From Alkalibacter saccharofermentans DSM 14828 (GTDB lineage: Bacteria > Bacillota > Clostridia > Eubacteriales > Alkalibacteraceae): DNA of 60,954 nt. The notes under the pieces were generated by a model. The model was not told the DNA's origin, did no database searches, and saw only the letters and a program-made list of their open reading frames with translations. The stretch lies in assembly GCF_900128885.1 (NCBI RefSeq), contig NZ_FQTU01000015.1:2910-63863 (forward strand), read 5' to 3'. The translations under genes were made by a program, and so were the position numbers. Of the stretch, positions 1 through 8,688 are shown in pieces. Every line of letters begins with the position of its first letter. Within the stretch, counting starts at the first letter, position 1.

Positions 1-36
1 GCTTTATACCTTTACAAACTTACAAGGTTCTCAAAC
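1..36 (-). CRISPR. First (leader-proximal) type II-A CRISPR repeat
   Basis: Read on the minus strand this 36-base unit starts GTTTGAGAACCTTG and ends AAAGGTATAAAGC. It is the right length and has the usual type II-A opening. Fifteen bases of it (12-26) are identical to 6082-6096 in the predicted tracrRNA, which is what an anti-repeat requires. It lies just downstream of csn2, the normal place for the array. Only one repeat is visible, because the spacers run off the left edge of the window. Confidence 0.9.
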
Positions 37-102
37 CTCAAATTCTGAAATTAAGATTATCTCCGAACCATCGCCTGGTTAGCGCTGTAAGCTTGCATAC
101 AT
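37..102 (-). promoter_or_regulatory. CRISPR leader with leader-anchoring sequence
   Basis: This is the 66 bases between the csn2 stop and the first repeat. On the minus strand the seven bases touching the repeat (37-43) read ATTTGAG, the leader-anchoring sequence known from type II-A arrays of streptococci, where Cas1-Cas2 integrates new spacers. A small inverted repeat (AACCA 66-70, TGGTT 76-80) lies upstream. I do not see a strong promoter in the leader, so array transcription may start inside csn2 or read through from the cas operon. Confidence 0.75.
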
Positions 103-774
103 TTAGATTTCTATTACACAGCGATCTGAATCAATAATCACAACAGATTCACCATGAATTTTATTTCTAAATAAATTTTCTAAAAGTATTAAATTTATTT
201 TACTATAAAAAGCAAACTCATATAACTGATTTAATTCATTTTCTGACAAAAACGATTTTAAATTTAAAAAAACAATTGCCTTAGCACCTAATAAGTTAGA
301 CTGTATCCGTATGAATTCAATTAGCAGTTCAACAAAACCTTTCTCATCCTCCTTAAACCCAACATGATACAACTTAAGTAAATTTTGAAAGTCCAGTTCA
401 AAATCATATCCCAACGAATAGGATTGATTTAGAAGAGACATTTCCAAAAACTCCAATATTTTTTTATTTAATTCATTCGTTTCAACAATCAATTTCTCTT
501 CTGCATATAATTTTATTTCTTGGAATAATTTATTTTGAATCTTTTTAGAATTTAAATCTAACGCAAAAGGATTCAGTACTAATTCTATGTGCTTAGATAT
601 TGGTAAAACTCTGTTCTTATCTGAGAGAACAAAATCTCCATCTTCACCCTCGATTTGTTTTAAAATATCTTCAACGACAGATCGAAGCGTAAACGGATGC
701 TCAATAACCAAAACATTAACTCTATTCTCAATAATTTCTATGTTTATTCCCAGTTCAATATTAATCAATCTCAA
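103..774 (-). CDS. csn2: CRISPR-associated protein Csn2
   Basis: Csn2 defines subtype II-A. It forms a tetrameric ring around free DNA ends and is needed, with Cas1, Cas2 and Cas9, for spacer acquisition. The product has 223 residues, the size of the short Csn2 group. Identification rests on weak family likeness (MRLINIELGINIEI start, acidic and leucine-rich body) and on position: last gene of the cas operon, overlapping cas2 by 4 bases, directly before the leader. No nuclease motif is expected or seen. Confidence 0.88.
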   Translation of the reverse strand: MRLINIELGINIEIIENRVNVLVIEHPFTLRSVVEDILKQIEGEDGDFVLSDKNRVLPISKHIELVLNPFALDLNSKKIQNKLFQEIKLYAEEKLIVETNELNKKILEFLEMSLLNQSYSLGYDFELDFQNLLKLYHVGFKEDEKGFVELLIEFIRIQSNLLGAKAIVFLNLKSFLSENELNQLYEFAFYSKINLILLENLFRNKIHGESVVIIDSDRCVIEI

Positions 775-1091
775 AAAATCACCAATCTTTCATCTGAATC
801 CAGTACATCACTATTATTTTTGCCCACTACATATTCCATTTTTGCAAACTGCTTTTCTGTAATCCTAATTAATTGTACAATCCCTTCAGAAGGCTTGTTT
901 TTTTTAACCTTATTTACAATACTATCAGCTGCGTTTGCATTCTGAACCAGTTTGCAATAAATTGATTCCTGAATCATCACAAATCCGCTTTGTATTAAGT
1001 GTTTTCTAAACTGTCTGTATTCTTTTCTTTGTGCAGATGTTAAAACTGGAAGATCAAACATCACCATTACTCTCATATATCTATAACTCAT
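771..1091 (-). CDS. cas2: CRISPR-associated endoribonuclease Cas2
   Basis: This 106-residue protein is the dimeric partner of Cas1 in the spacer-integration complex. It opens with the Cas2 beta strand and conserved aspartate (RVMVMFDLPV, Asp near residue 13), followed by the helix RKEYRQFRKHLIQSGF. The gene overlaps cas1 by 11 bases upstream and csn2 by 4 downstream, so the operon is probably translationally coupled. Length and start match other type II-A Cas2 proteins. Confidence 0.95.
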   Translation of the reverse strand: MSYRYMRVMVMFDLPVLTSAQRKEYRQFRKHLIQSGFVMIQESIYCKLVQNANAADSIVNKVKKNKPSEGIVQLIRITEKQFAKMEYVVGKNNSDVLDSDERLVIF

Positions 1092-1953
1092 TTCTATAAA
1101 AACGGATCATGGAAGGATTTTTTTCATTTAATGCATCAAATACACTTTTGCAATATATCCGAATGGCATTTGGCAAATACTCACGTCTTCCTTCAATCCC
1201 AACCTCTCTCTCAAGAATTTTGAGAACAGCCATTTTTTCATCATGTTCAAATTCCTTTAGATTTAAATTATAAATCCAGTCATCAACAATTATTCTAAAA
1301 GGTTCCATTAAGTCCGATGCAAGATTAAACGGATTGAATATGTTATCATGAAACAATCCAAGTTGAGTAATATATCCATTAGCAGCAACTTCTCTGTTAA
1401 AGATAGACAACAAAATCCCATATCCGTAATTCAACCCTGCATTGATGCTGTTATCTGCTGTTCTAGTAAAATCTATACCGAATAGTGCATTGAAATAAAC
1501 TTTTGCTGCATGCCCTTCCCGATTGCTTTTATCTCTGTACTCGATCTCTGCAACGTATTGATCCAATATGTTGTATTCATGTTTCTTCAACTTTGCTAAA
1601 AGAGACCTTTGTTTTCGTATTTTCTCTGTAACAATTTCAGTCCACACTTCATCTTTGATTAACTTTGACCAACCAATCTGATTTCGAATTTTCGCACTGG
1701 TATCATGACTGCCGTGATATGGAATTAATTCTGACGTTGGGTTTCTTTTTTCGTCACAGAAAATAACTTTTACTTTCTTTTTGTTCAATTCGCTTAGTAA
1801 ATAAGCCGTCAATGATATTGCAGTGGATTCCAAAATCAATATAGACAACTCTGATAAATGAATTTTAATTGTTGTGTCCATCCGAATAACAAGATAGCCT
1901 AGCTGGTAGTCTAGCTTTGCGTTTTTTGACACAACAACGGTCCTCCAACTCAT
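1081..1953 (-). CDS. cas1: CRISPR-associated endonuclease/integrase Cas1
   Basis: Cas1 catalyses insertion of new spacers at the leader-repeat junction. The 290-residue product has the type II Cas1 layout: an N-terminal beta domain (SWRTVVVSKNAKLDYQLGYLV) and an alpha-helical catalytic domain. Candidate metal ligands are the glutamate in REGHAAKVYF, the histidine in LGLFHDNIFNPFNLASD, and the acidic residues just after it before EPFR. It overlaps cas9 by 4 bases and cas2 by 11. It appears intact. Confidence 0.96.
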   Translation of the reverse strand: MSWRTVVVSKNAKLDYQLGYLVIRMDTTIKIHLSELSILILESTAISLTAYLLSELNKKKVKVIFCDEKRNPTSELIPYHGSHDTSAKIRNQIGWSKLIKDEVWTEIVTEKIRKQRSLLAKLKKHEYNILDQYVAEIEYRDKSNREGHAAKVYFNALFGIDFTRTADNSINAGLNYGYGILLSIFNREVAANGYITQLGLFHDNIFNPFNLASDLMEPFRIIVDDWIYNLNLKEFEHDEKMAVLKILEREVGIEGRREYLPNAIRIYCKSVFDALNEKNPSMIRFYRNEL

Positions 1954-4900
1954 ATCGTCAGCAAATCAATCTCTGACCGGTACAATCCCGTAATGGATTG
2001 ATTTACTAAAATGAATTCATCTACACTTGAAACATTCTTTGAAATCAACGACATCCCTGATTTTTTACTGCCATTAATCAATTCTAGATTCGCACCCATG
2101 TTGCTTAATTGTGAAATCTGTAATATTTGATTTAAAACTGTGCATTGTTCCAACAGATTCAATTTATCAAAAAATATTTGACCATTCTTTAGAGTCTCTC
2201 CAATTGGATTAGGTCTTTTTGAATAAATAGAGTTTTTATGTTTATCTAATAACTCATTGTACAACTCAATATTTTTTTCTGAACTTATCTCTTTGTCTGT
2301 ATAGCCAATATCAACTGCTTTCTCAACTTTTTTTATATAATTCAACCAGTTTCTTTTGATGATTAAAGAAACTGCGTTTGAAGCTATAAATTGATTATTA
2401 GTTTTACCGGTAATGTTCATGTAGAAGCCATCTCTTTTTACTAGAGATTGGAGCTTAATTTTTGATAGTCTCACATCCGGTTCCTTGAGTTTCAATATAT
2501 CCTCGCAATAGGCATTTAGCTTTGACAGATTCATACCAAATGAATCTCTTAACATCAAAGGGAGAGCTTCTAAAGTTCTAATTCTTTTGCCCTTAATTTC
2601 ATGCTCCACCAAAAATAAATGAGCAGTAGATATACTGGAATAACCGCCATATTTTTGTACATTCTGAATCTTTAAGTCTGTCTGCTTCAATGGCACATAT
2701 GAATCCTGTTTAGATTTTTTTGCACTGTATAGAGTTGCCTTGAAGAGTTCTCCATGTCCTTCAAACGTCATTTTGGTAATTAGCGGTGTGTTTTTATACA
2801 TCATTTCCTTAACAGTACTAATCGAATTTTCTTTTGAATTTTCACCTGCAGTCCAGGCTATCTCATCTCCACGTTTAATTGTGTAATAAAAAAGCTTATT
2901 CATGTGATATTTGCCGTTTTGATCGTTTCGTCTAAACTGCTGAATGAAATTAAGTGGATCTTTTGTAAATTTAACATAGTAACTATTTCCCACAACACAA
3001 CTCAAATATGCATCCTGCGCATGATGAAAATCATTGACGCTTCTAACTTTTATCAAATCAAAATCATGTCTGAAATCAGAAATGTTTGCTGCTTTTACAA
3101 ACACCATTTCTGAATCAAAAAATGCTTGATTTAGAATTTGAGTGATGGCTTTTGTGCCTTGTCTAGTCTCTACAATCTGCCTGCTAATAAAACCAGCAAG
3201 TTGCTCATCACTTAATGGGTTTCTATTGATGAGCCTGTTATACTTTTCCCTAGTGATAAAGGCGTTTTTCATGTCTTTAGTTAATAATGACTTCCAAAAT
3301 GTATGTTGTGACTTGTATATGGACTCTTCAATTGGGTATTGATCACTTTTATGCGCATTGATTTGCTTCTTTACCAAAACCAAGTTATTTTCCAAACTAT
3401 CATCCTTGACATATCTTCTAGGATAGATATGATCAATATCATATAAATTATCGTTCATGAGCTTTTCTAAATCGATTGGTTCACCTGTGTACATACAGCG
3501 TCCATTTTGCGTGTAATAAAGATATAGTTTTTTGCTTCTGAGATTCGAATCCTCTAAATTGTTAAGCTCTCCTACCCAATCTCTTGCATCCTTTTTACAA
3601 TTTTTATATAGTTCAATTAATCTTTGCTTCCTAGATGTGGTGCGTTTTCCTTTTTCCCCATTTTCTCTAGCCATCTCTACAAAAATTCGCTTAGGAGCAT
3701 TTCCTAATACAGCTTCAAGTTCTTTTACGATTAAAAGTGTTTGCCATACCATGCGTCTAACTGGAGCTGAGAGATATAGTTCTTCTAAATCTTCATATTT
3801 AATCTCACTTAATGCTTTTGTGATTGTACTGTATTCATTTATTAATTTTTCTGTAAATGTATAACGATCACTCAGAATTTCCATCAGGTTCTCATTGTAA
3901 TGCCATAGCATCTGAATCAATGGTAACATTTCACCGGTAGCTTTATTGAAACCTGTCATCTCAAGAAATTCTCTGGACAACCTTCCCCAATCTCTGAACT
4001 TAAACCCTGATATCCTTTTAATTTGTTCTGTATTTAGTTTGTCACTCAATTCGCGTTTTAATTTTTCCTTATAGAATTTTTTGTCATCTCCATATACAGT
4101 ACCCCAAAAGACTATCTGCTCAACTATTGAAATTGTCTCATCTTCAAAAATAGAATCACCAAAAATTCCATGAAACTTACCAAATGTACCGAGAGTATTC
4201 ATAAAATCTCCATCGACACCTGTAACTGCAGTAATTTCGCTTTTACTTATCTGACCTTTTGATATAAGAAACTCATTTAACTTTTTTCGGCTTACTTTTT
4301 TACCTGTTAAAAAAAGTTCTTTAAATATTTCTTGCTTCAATTCTACGCTTGGCTTTTCACCTCTAATTTTTAAGTTATTCAACTCGTTTAAAACCATATA
4401 TTTTTCATAGAGCAAAGATGACTTCGGCAAAACAGCTTCATCTTTCATGTACGTACACTTGCGAATCAACCTTTCGATAAAAGCTTCTGAAGTCTTCTCT
4501 TCATCGATCATCTCATCAATGTTCCAAGGAAGAATTTTACCCTGGCATTTTCTTACGACCCATGCATTTCCACCTTTATCTGCATGATAATTATTTAACG
4601 GGCCAACATAATATGGTATTTGAAAACTGAACAATGCAATGATTTTATCTGAGGCAGTTAAACCGCTTGCATCTTCCTCATTTAAAAAATCTAAATGCAT
4701 AGAAGCATTACGCAGGATTGCTTTTAATTCAGCAAGGTGAACTTGATTTGGGATAACACCGTTGGCTGCAGTCAACTGTTTTGGCAAAAAATTCTCATTT
4801 GTGATTTCATTAAGTATAAATTTCACGTCAGGATCTTCTTCTGGACACTTTTTCAAGACTTTTTTTATGGTTGCGTAAAGATTTTCAGCGTTTCTTTTTT

Positions 4901-6017
4901 TCATGTTTCTTCTCTGCTTGGATCTAGAATTCACACTGCCAACGTATGCACTGTAACTGCCATCGCCATCTGAACGAAAGATTGAGTCATACTCCTGTAT
5001 AGCGTATTTTTTTATGATTTTTTTAAGGATTACAAGGTCTTCATGATGCTTTTTATGTGACTCTACTCGTGCTTCAGATAAATATTTATGGCCCTGCATC
5101 ACATTTGCAAGAAGAGCTTGATCGTGAATAGCTTTTAAAAGATTTACAACCTCCATGTAGGCCTCACCTATTGTTTCTGATACTTTAGCAATTTCTTCGT
5201 CATAATTGCTGTCTCTAAATGAAAATGAAATTTTCTTATTATCATCATCGACATATTCTTCTCCAAAAATAACATCAATGCTTATTGTCAATCCACTGAT
5301 ACCTTTAATGAGTTCATAAATTACTTTATCTTTGGATTTTTTTACACCGAAATCAATTGCAATTTTCTCAGCCTTACGCGTTCTTGATAGTCCTTTTTCA
5401 ACCAAAATTTCTTCAATATTCTTTGGTTCTATGGATGAATCCAAAACAATATCGAGTTTGTCTTCTAACTGCTTGCATAAATCCTCGAATAAGCAATTAA
5501 AATTCATGCTTTGTTCGGCATCCAGGCTGGCATTTAAAAAATGTCCTCTATGTTTGAATAAATTCAAAATTGCCAAAAATACAAGCCTAATATCATGAGC
5601 ATCTTTGCATTCAATAAGTTCTTTTCTTAGGTGAAAAACAGTCGGATATTCAATATAATAATCTTGGTCAGTAAAATTTTTATCTGTAAAAAGTACATAT
5701 TTAAAATCGGTTGACTTATCATTAGCGTGATATTTACTTTCGTCAAGCCTCTGATAAAAAGATGAATCCACCTTTTGAATTTCTTCAGCGAAGATTTCTT
5801 TGAGCAATCCTATTCTTCCGACTTCTCTTTGTCTTCTCCGCCTAGAAATCCTAAAAGTTCTTCTGTTCATTGCTGTTTCAGCTTCTTTAAAAAGTCTGAC
5901 TCCCCATAGATCTTTCCCTTTAGCACGCAAAAGTTTGTACTTTACATCAGTTGCAGCCCAACCTATCGATGAGGTTCCTATGTCCAATCCCAAAAAATAA
6001 TCATTTTGTTTTTTCAT
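1950..6017 (-). CDS. cas9: Type II-A CRISPR RNA-guided endonuclease Cas9
   Basis: Cas9 cuts DNA opposite a crRNA:tracrRNA guide. The 1355-residue protein is full length and in the size class of S. pyogenes Cas9. Visible parts in order: RuvC-I with the catalytic aspartate at residue 12 (LGLDIGTSSIGWA), an arginine-rich bridge helix at about 52-75 (NRRTFRISRRRRQREVGR), RuvC-II (RIFVEMARENGEKG), HNH with DIDHIYPRRYVKDDSLENN, and RuvC-III (DFHHAQDAYLSCVVGN). No stop or frameshift interrupts it. The ATG follows a GGAGG ribosome site. The PAM cannot be read from sequence alone. The cas9 promoter must lie in the roughly 65 bases shared with the divergent tracrRNA promoter; no clear -35/-10 pair stands out. 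Confidence 0.97.
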   Translation of the reverse strand: MKKQNDYFLGLDIGTSSIGWAATDVKYKLLRAKGKDLWGVRLFKEAETAMNRRTFRISRRRRQREVGRIGLLKEIFAEEIQKVDSSFYQRLDESKYHANDKSTDFKYVLFTDKNFTDQDYYIEYPTVFHLRKELIECKDAHDIRLVFLAILNLFKHRGHFLNASLDAEQSMNFNCLFEDLCKQLEDKLDIVLDSSIEPKNIEEILVEKGLSRTRKAEKIAIDFGVKKSKDKVIYELIKGISGLTISIDVIFGEEYVDDDNKKISFSFRDSNYDEEIAKVSETIGEAYMEVVNLLKAIHDQALLANVMQGHKYLSEARVESHKKHHEDLVILKKIIKKYAIQEYDSIFRSDGDGSYSAYVGSVNSRSKQRRNMKKRNAENLYATIKKVLKKCPEEDPDVKFILNEITNENFLPKQLTAANGVIPNQVHLAELKAILRNASMHLDFLNEEDASGLTASDKIIALFSFQIPYYVGPLNNYHADKGGNAWVVRKCQGKILPWNIDEMIDEEKTSEAFIERLIRKCTYMKDEAVLPKSSLLYEKYMVLNELNNLKIRGEKPSVELKQEIFKELFLTGKKVSRKKLNEFLISKGQISKSEITAVTGVDGDFMNTLGTFGKFHGIFGDSIFEDETISIVEQIVFWGTVYGDDKKFYKEKLKRELSDKLNTEQIKRISGFKFRDWGRLSREFLEMTGFNKATGEMLPLIQMLWHYNENLMEILSDRYTFTEKLINEYSTITKALSEIKYEDLEELYLSAPVRRMVWQTLLIVKELEAVLGNAPKRIFVEMARENGEKGKRTTSRKQRLIELYKNCKKDARDWVGELNNLEDSNLRSKKLYLYYTQNGRCMYTGEPIDLEKLMNDNLYDIDHIYPRRYVKDDSLENNLVLVKKQINAHKSDQYPIEESIYKSQHTFWKSLLTKDMKNAFITREKYNRLINRNPLSDEQLAGFISRQIVETRQGTKAITQILNQAFFDSEMVFVKAANISDFRHDFDLIKVRSVNDFHHAQDAYLSCVVGNSYYVKFTKDPLNFIQQFRRNDQNGKYHMNKLFYYTIKRGDEIAWTAGENSKENSISTVKEMMYKNTPLITKMTFEGHGELFKATLYSAKKSKQDSYVPLKQTDLKIQNVQKYGGYSSISTAHLFLVEHEIKGKRIRTLEALPLMLRDSFGMNLSKLNAYCEDILKLKEPDVRLSKIKLQSLVKRDGFYMNITGKTNNQFIASNAVSLIIKRNWLNYIKKVEKAVDIGYTDKEISSEKNIELYNELLDKHKNSIYSKRPNPIGETLKNGQIFFDKLNLLEQCTVLNQILQISQLSNMGANLELINGSKKSGMSLISKNVSSVDEFILVNQSITGLYRSEIDLLTI

Positions 6018-6048
6018 GGTATCCCTCCAATTCCATTTAATTATCTAC

Positions 6049-6077
6049 TTGACAGTTTTTTTTACTTGTGATAAATT
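6049..6077 (+). promoter_or_regulatory. tracrRNA promoter (sigma-A type, extended -10)
   Basis: TTGACA at 6049-6054 is followed after exactly 17 bases by TAAATT at 6072-6077, preceded by the extended -10 dinucleotide TG at 6069-6070. The expected start is near 6084, which is the first base of the anti-repeat. It points away from cas9 and overlaps the region that must also hold the cas9 promoter. Confidence 0.75.
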
Positions 6078-6083
6078 TTAATT

Positions 6084-6178
6084 ACAAACTTACAAGTGTG
6101 AGTGCAAATAAGGATTTTCCGAAATCGCCGAAAGGCCTGCATGGTGCAGATTAAAGACTTGATTTTCAAGTCTTTTTT
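6084..6178 (+). ncRNA. tracrRNA
   Basis: This RNA pairs with the crRNA repeat and loads Cas9. Bases 6082-6096 are the perfect complement of 15 bases of the repeat. CAAAT at 6105-6109 can pair with the repeat's 5' GTTTG to form the lower stem, with an internal bulge between. Then come AATAAGG and three small hairpins: 6113-6126 (nexus-like, loop TCCG), 6127-6136 (GCC-GAAA-GGC) and 6137-6149. A 9-bp hairpin with a T run (6154-6178) ends it as an intrinsic terminator. It is transcribed opposite to cas9. Confidence 0.9.
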
Positions 6179-6182
6179 CTTT

Positions 6183-6664
6183 CGCCATTTTTTTATGTCT
6201 AAAAAATCGTTTCCCATTTCATAATAACATATTTTTTATAGATAAACTGTACAAAATGTATAATTTTTCTGATTATTTTTATATGAATTAAAATTCTGCA
6301 GTGTAAGCCTATTATAAACTGGTTCATTGCTTATAATGCTAGTATAAATGTGTGGACACAGAAAGTGAGATATAATAACAATATCTGAAAAGATGTTTCC
6401 GAATGAAAAGCAATGGAACTCGGTACAACCAAGAGTCCATAAAACGATTGTCAAATTGCACCACTTAATTGATCATGCTTTCAAAAGTCTGGAAAGCGAA
6501 CATGATCTAACATCAGCTACCATGATCATTAGACTATTCAAATCGTATAAGATCAAGACCAGTAACAAGGCCTTGCCAATTTGCTCAACCGCAATTCAGT
6601 GCTGTAATCCGCTGGGATCACTTACATCTGCACTTTGAATATGGATGGTGTTACTTATCTCAAG
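6183..6664. other. Unassigned spacer between CRISPR locus and mannitol operon
   Basis: This is a gene-poor, AT-rich stretch. An 81-codon plus-strand frame at 6393-6638 (starts MFPNEKQWNSVQPRV) and a 72-codon minus frame at 6236-6454 exist, but neither has a convincing ribosome site or a family I recognise. The plus frame has more balanced composition than its surroundings and could be a remnant of a lost gene. No repeat, tRNA or riboswitch is visible. Confidence 0.4.
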
Positions 6665-6675
6665 CAGTCATCACA

Positions 6676-6721
6676 AAAGGCATACCATTATGACTCTTAC
6701 AGTCCATAACGGTATGCCTTT
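6676..6721. terminator. Terminator after the mannitol PTS operon
   Basis: This is an inverted repeat with 17-base arms and one mismatch (6676-6692 and 6705-6721; core AAAGGCATACC...GGTATGCCTTT), 43 bases beyond the mtlA stop. It has a short T stretch on each side, so it may work in both directions. Confidence 0.7.
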
Positions 6722-6764
6722 ATGTTTTTAAATTCTTACAATTCTATTATCAATCAAGTTGCGC

Positions 6765-8204
6765 TTACAAGCTGTCTTTAATTTCATCGATAAGAGATTC
6801 AAGCTCTTTATCTTTTAAGTAGCTTTCAATGGAAACGATTCTGCTGGTGTCATTCATCAGCTTGAATCTTTCTGCCAAATCTTTATGTACAACTACCACA
6901 TCGCTGTCTTTTGGAACATCTTCTATTCTGTAGTTTTTTACTTCTATGTCGTCTATGCCTATGTTTTTTAGCTGCTTTTTGAATGCTGAAGCTCCTAAGG
7001 CGCTGCTTCCCATTCCTGCGTCGCAGGCAAAAGATATCTTTTTGAATTGTCCGCTGAATCCTTTGCTTGAATAATTTGCGCCAATTTTTTTGCCTTCTTC
7101 TTTCATCATTTTAGACTTTTTAATTGAGTCAGTAAGTGATTCATCATCATCTTCATCTGCGCTTTTATCAGCCTTTAATATCAATGATGTCACGAAGAAG
7201 GAAACTGCAGTAGCAACTAGTACGCCTGCTATTACACCGATGAAATTTCCTCTTGGTGTCAATGCCAGATACGCAAATATGGATCCTGGGCTTGGGCCTG
7301 CTACTAATCCAACTCCAAATAATTGGAATGTTAGAATACCTGATGCTCCTCCTAAAATCATTGACAAGATTGTTATTGGCTTCATAAGTACGTAAGGGAA
7401 ATAAAGCTCGTGAATTCCACCAAAGAAATGTATGATGATTGCACCTGGAGCAGTCCTTTTAGCTACTTTTTTACCGTAAAAACTATAAGCTAGCAATAAT
7501 CCCAGACCTGGTCCTGGATTTGAAGCCACCATAAAGTATATAGATTTACCAACTTCAAGTGTTTGTTGCATTCCAAGAGGATAATATATACCTTGGTCTA
7601 TAACATTGTTCAAAAACAATACTTTTGCAGGTTCATTTACCAAAGATAAGATTGGCAAAAATCCAGTTGCCACCAAAGCCTCTATAGCTACTGTAACCAA
7701 ACGATTGGCCGCTTCAATAGCAGGGCCTATCAATAAATAGGATACTATCATCAACGCAAAACCCAAGATTCCTATCGTGAAATTGTTTACAACCATTTCA
7801 AAACCGACTGGAATTTTATCCTCCAATAGTTCATCTGTTTTCTTCATTACGTATCCGCCCAGAGGTCCAATTATCATGGCACCAAGGAACATCGGAATAT
7901 CAGCCCCTATAATCAAGCCTATAGCGCCAAGAGCACCTAGAACTGCACCTCTTTGCCCCCCGACCATTCTTCCTCCTGAATAAGCAAGCAATAATGGCAA
8001 TAGGTAAATTATAGTCGGTCCAACTAATTGACTCAACGACTCGTTAGGCATCCATCCCGTCGGGATAAATAAAGCGGTTAACAAACCCCATGCAATAAAT
8101 GCACCTATGTTCGGTAAAACCATGTTTGTTAGAAATCCACCAAAAGCTTGAACTTTAGCTCTGCTAACTAGTTTAGTTTTTTTGCTTAACGCCTGTTCTT
8201 TCAT
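6765..8204 (-). CDS. mtlA: PTS mannitol-type transporter subunit IICB
   Basis: This membrane permease takes up a hexitol, most likely mannitol, and phosphorylates it during entry. The N-terminal 350 or so residues are the multi-helix IIC domain, including GGIHELYFPYVLMKP, the substrate-site signature of mannitol permeases. The C-terminal IIB domain carries the phosphorylated cysteine in CDAGMGSSALG. The IIA domain is absent and supplied by the next gene upstream. I place the start at the ATG 8204 after AAAGGAG rather than the TTG six bases earlier, giving 479 residues. It is last in a five-gene operon. Confidence 0.93.
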   Translation of the reverse strand: MKEQALSKKTKLVSRAKVQAFGGFLTNMVLPNIGAFIAWGLLTALFIPTGWMPNESLSQLVGPTIIYLLPLLLAYSGGRMVGGQRGAVLGALGAIGLIIGADIPMFLGAMIIGPLGGYVMKKTDELLEDKIPVGFEMVVNNFTIGILGFALMIVSYLLIGPAIEAANRLVTVAIEALVATGFLPILSLVNEPAKVLFLNNVIDQGIYYPLGMQQTLEVGKSIYFMVASNPGPGLGLLLAYSFYGKKVAKRTAPGAIIIHFFGGIHELYFPYVLMKPITILSMILGGASGILTFQLFGVGLVAGPSPGSIFAYLALTPRGNFIGVIAGVLVATAVSFFVTSLILKADKSADEDDDESLTDSIKKSKMMKEEGKKIGANYSSKGFSGQFKKISFACDAGMGSSALGASAFKKQLKNIGIDDIEVKNYRIEDVPKDSDVVVVHKDLAERFKLMNDTSRIVSIESYLKDKELESLIDEIKDSL

Positions 8205-8222
8205 TTTCAATCTCCTTTACTA

Positions 8223-8663
8223 TTAAAATTTATTATTTGAAAAAATGCTGCTGACCTCTTGAACTGTAGTAGCATTTTTCAATTTTTCAACCAACTCGTC
8301 TTCCATCAAAACCGATCCTATCTCGCTTAACATTTCTAAATGTCCATCGTCCCCGTCAGAAGAAATTGCTATTAATACTTTGACTGGCTTATCATTCGGG
8401 AACATAACCCGTTTGTTTAAAACAGTGCACGAAACTCCTTTTTTTATTGCGCCATGTTCATGTCTTGCATGGGGCAGTGCAATTTCAGGCAGTATCACGA
8501 AATAAGATCCATTTGTTTTAACGTTTTCAATAATAGCATCTACATATGACAAGCTGATGCACCCATTATCCAGCAATGGCTCGCAAGATTTTTTTATCGC
8601 TTCTTCCCAAGAGTCAACCTCATCGACGAACATGATGTTTTCTTTTAACATTTCTAAAACCAT
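8223..8663 (-). CDS. mtlF: PTS mannitol-type transporter subunit IIA
   Basis: This soluble IIA protein passes phosphate from HPr to the IIB domain of MtlA. The active histidine lies in LPEIALPHARHEHGA. The start is set at 8663 (MVLEMLKEN) because GGGGG sits seven bases before it; the frame is open further upstream but without a ribosome site, and this start removes an apparent overlap with mtlD. The product has about 146 residues, normal for a stand-alone mannitol IIA. It lies between mtlD and mtlA. Confidence 0.92.
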   Translation of the reverse strand: MVLEMLKENIMFVDEVDSWEEAIKKSCEPLLDNGCISLSYVDAIIENVKTNGSYFVILPEIALPHARHEHGAIKKGVSCTVLNKRVMFPNDKPVKVLIAISSDGDDGHLEMLSEIGSVLMEDELVEKLKNATTVQEVSSIFSNNKF

Positions 8664-8688
8664 TTTAAAACCCCCAATCTGAGACCGT

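Noticed and set aside
6236..6454. 72-codon minus-strand frame upstream of the tracrRNA end
   Set aside because: It is low-complexity, AT-rich and without a ribosome site; it overlaps the slightly better plus-strand frame.
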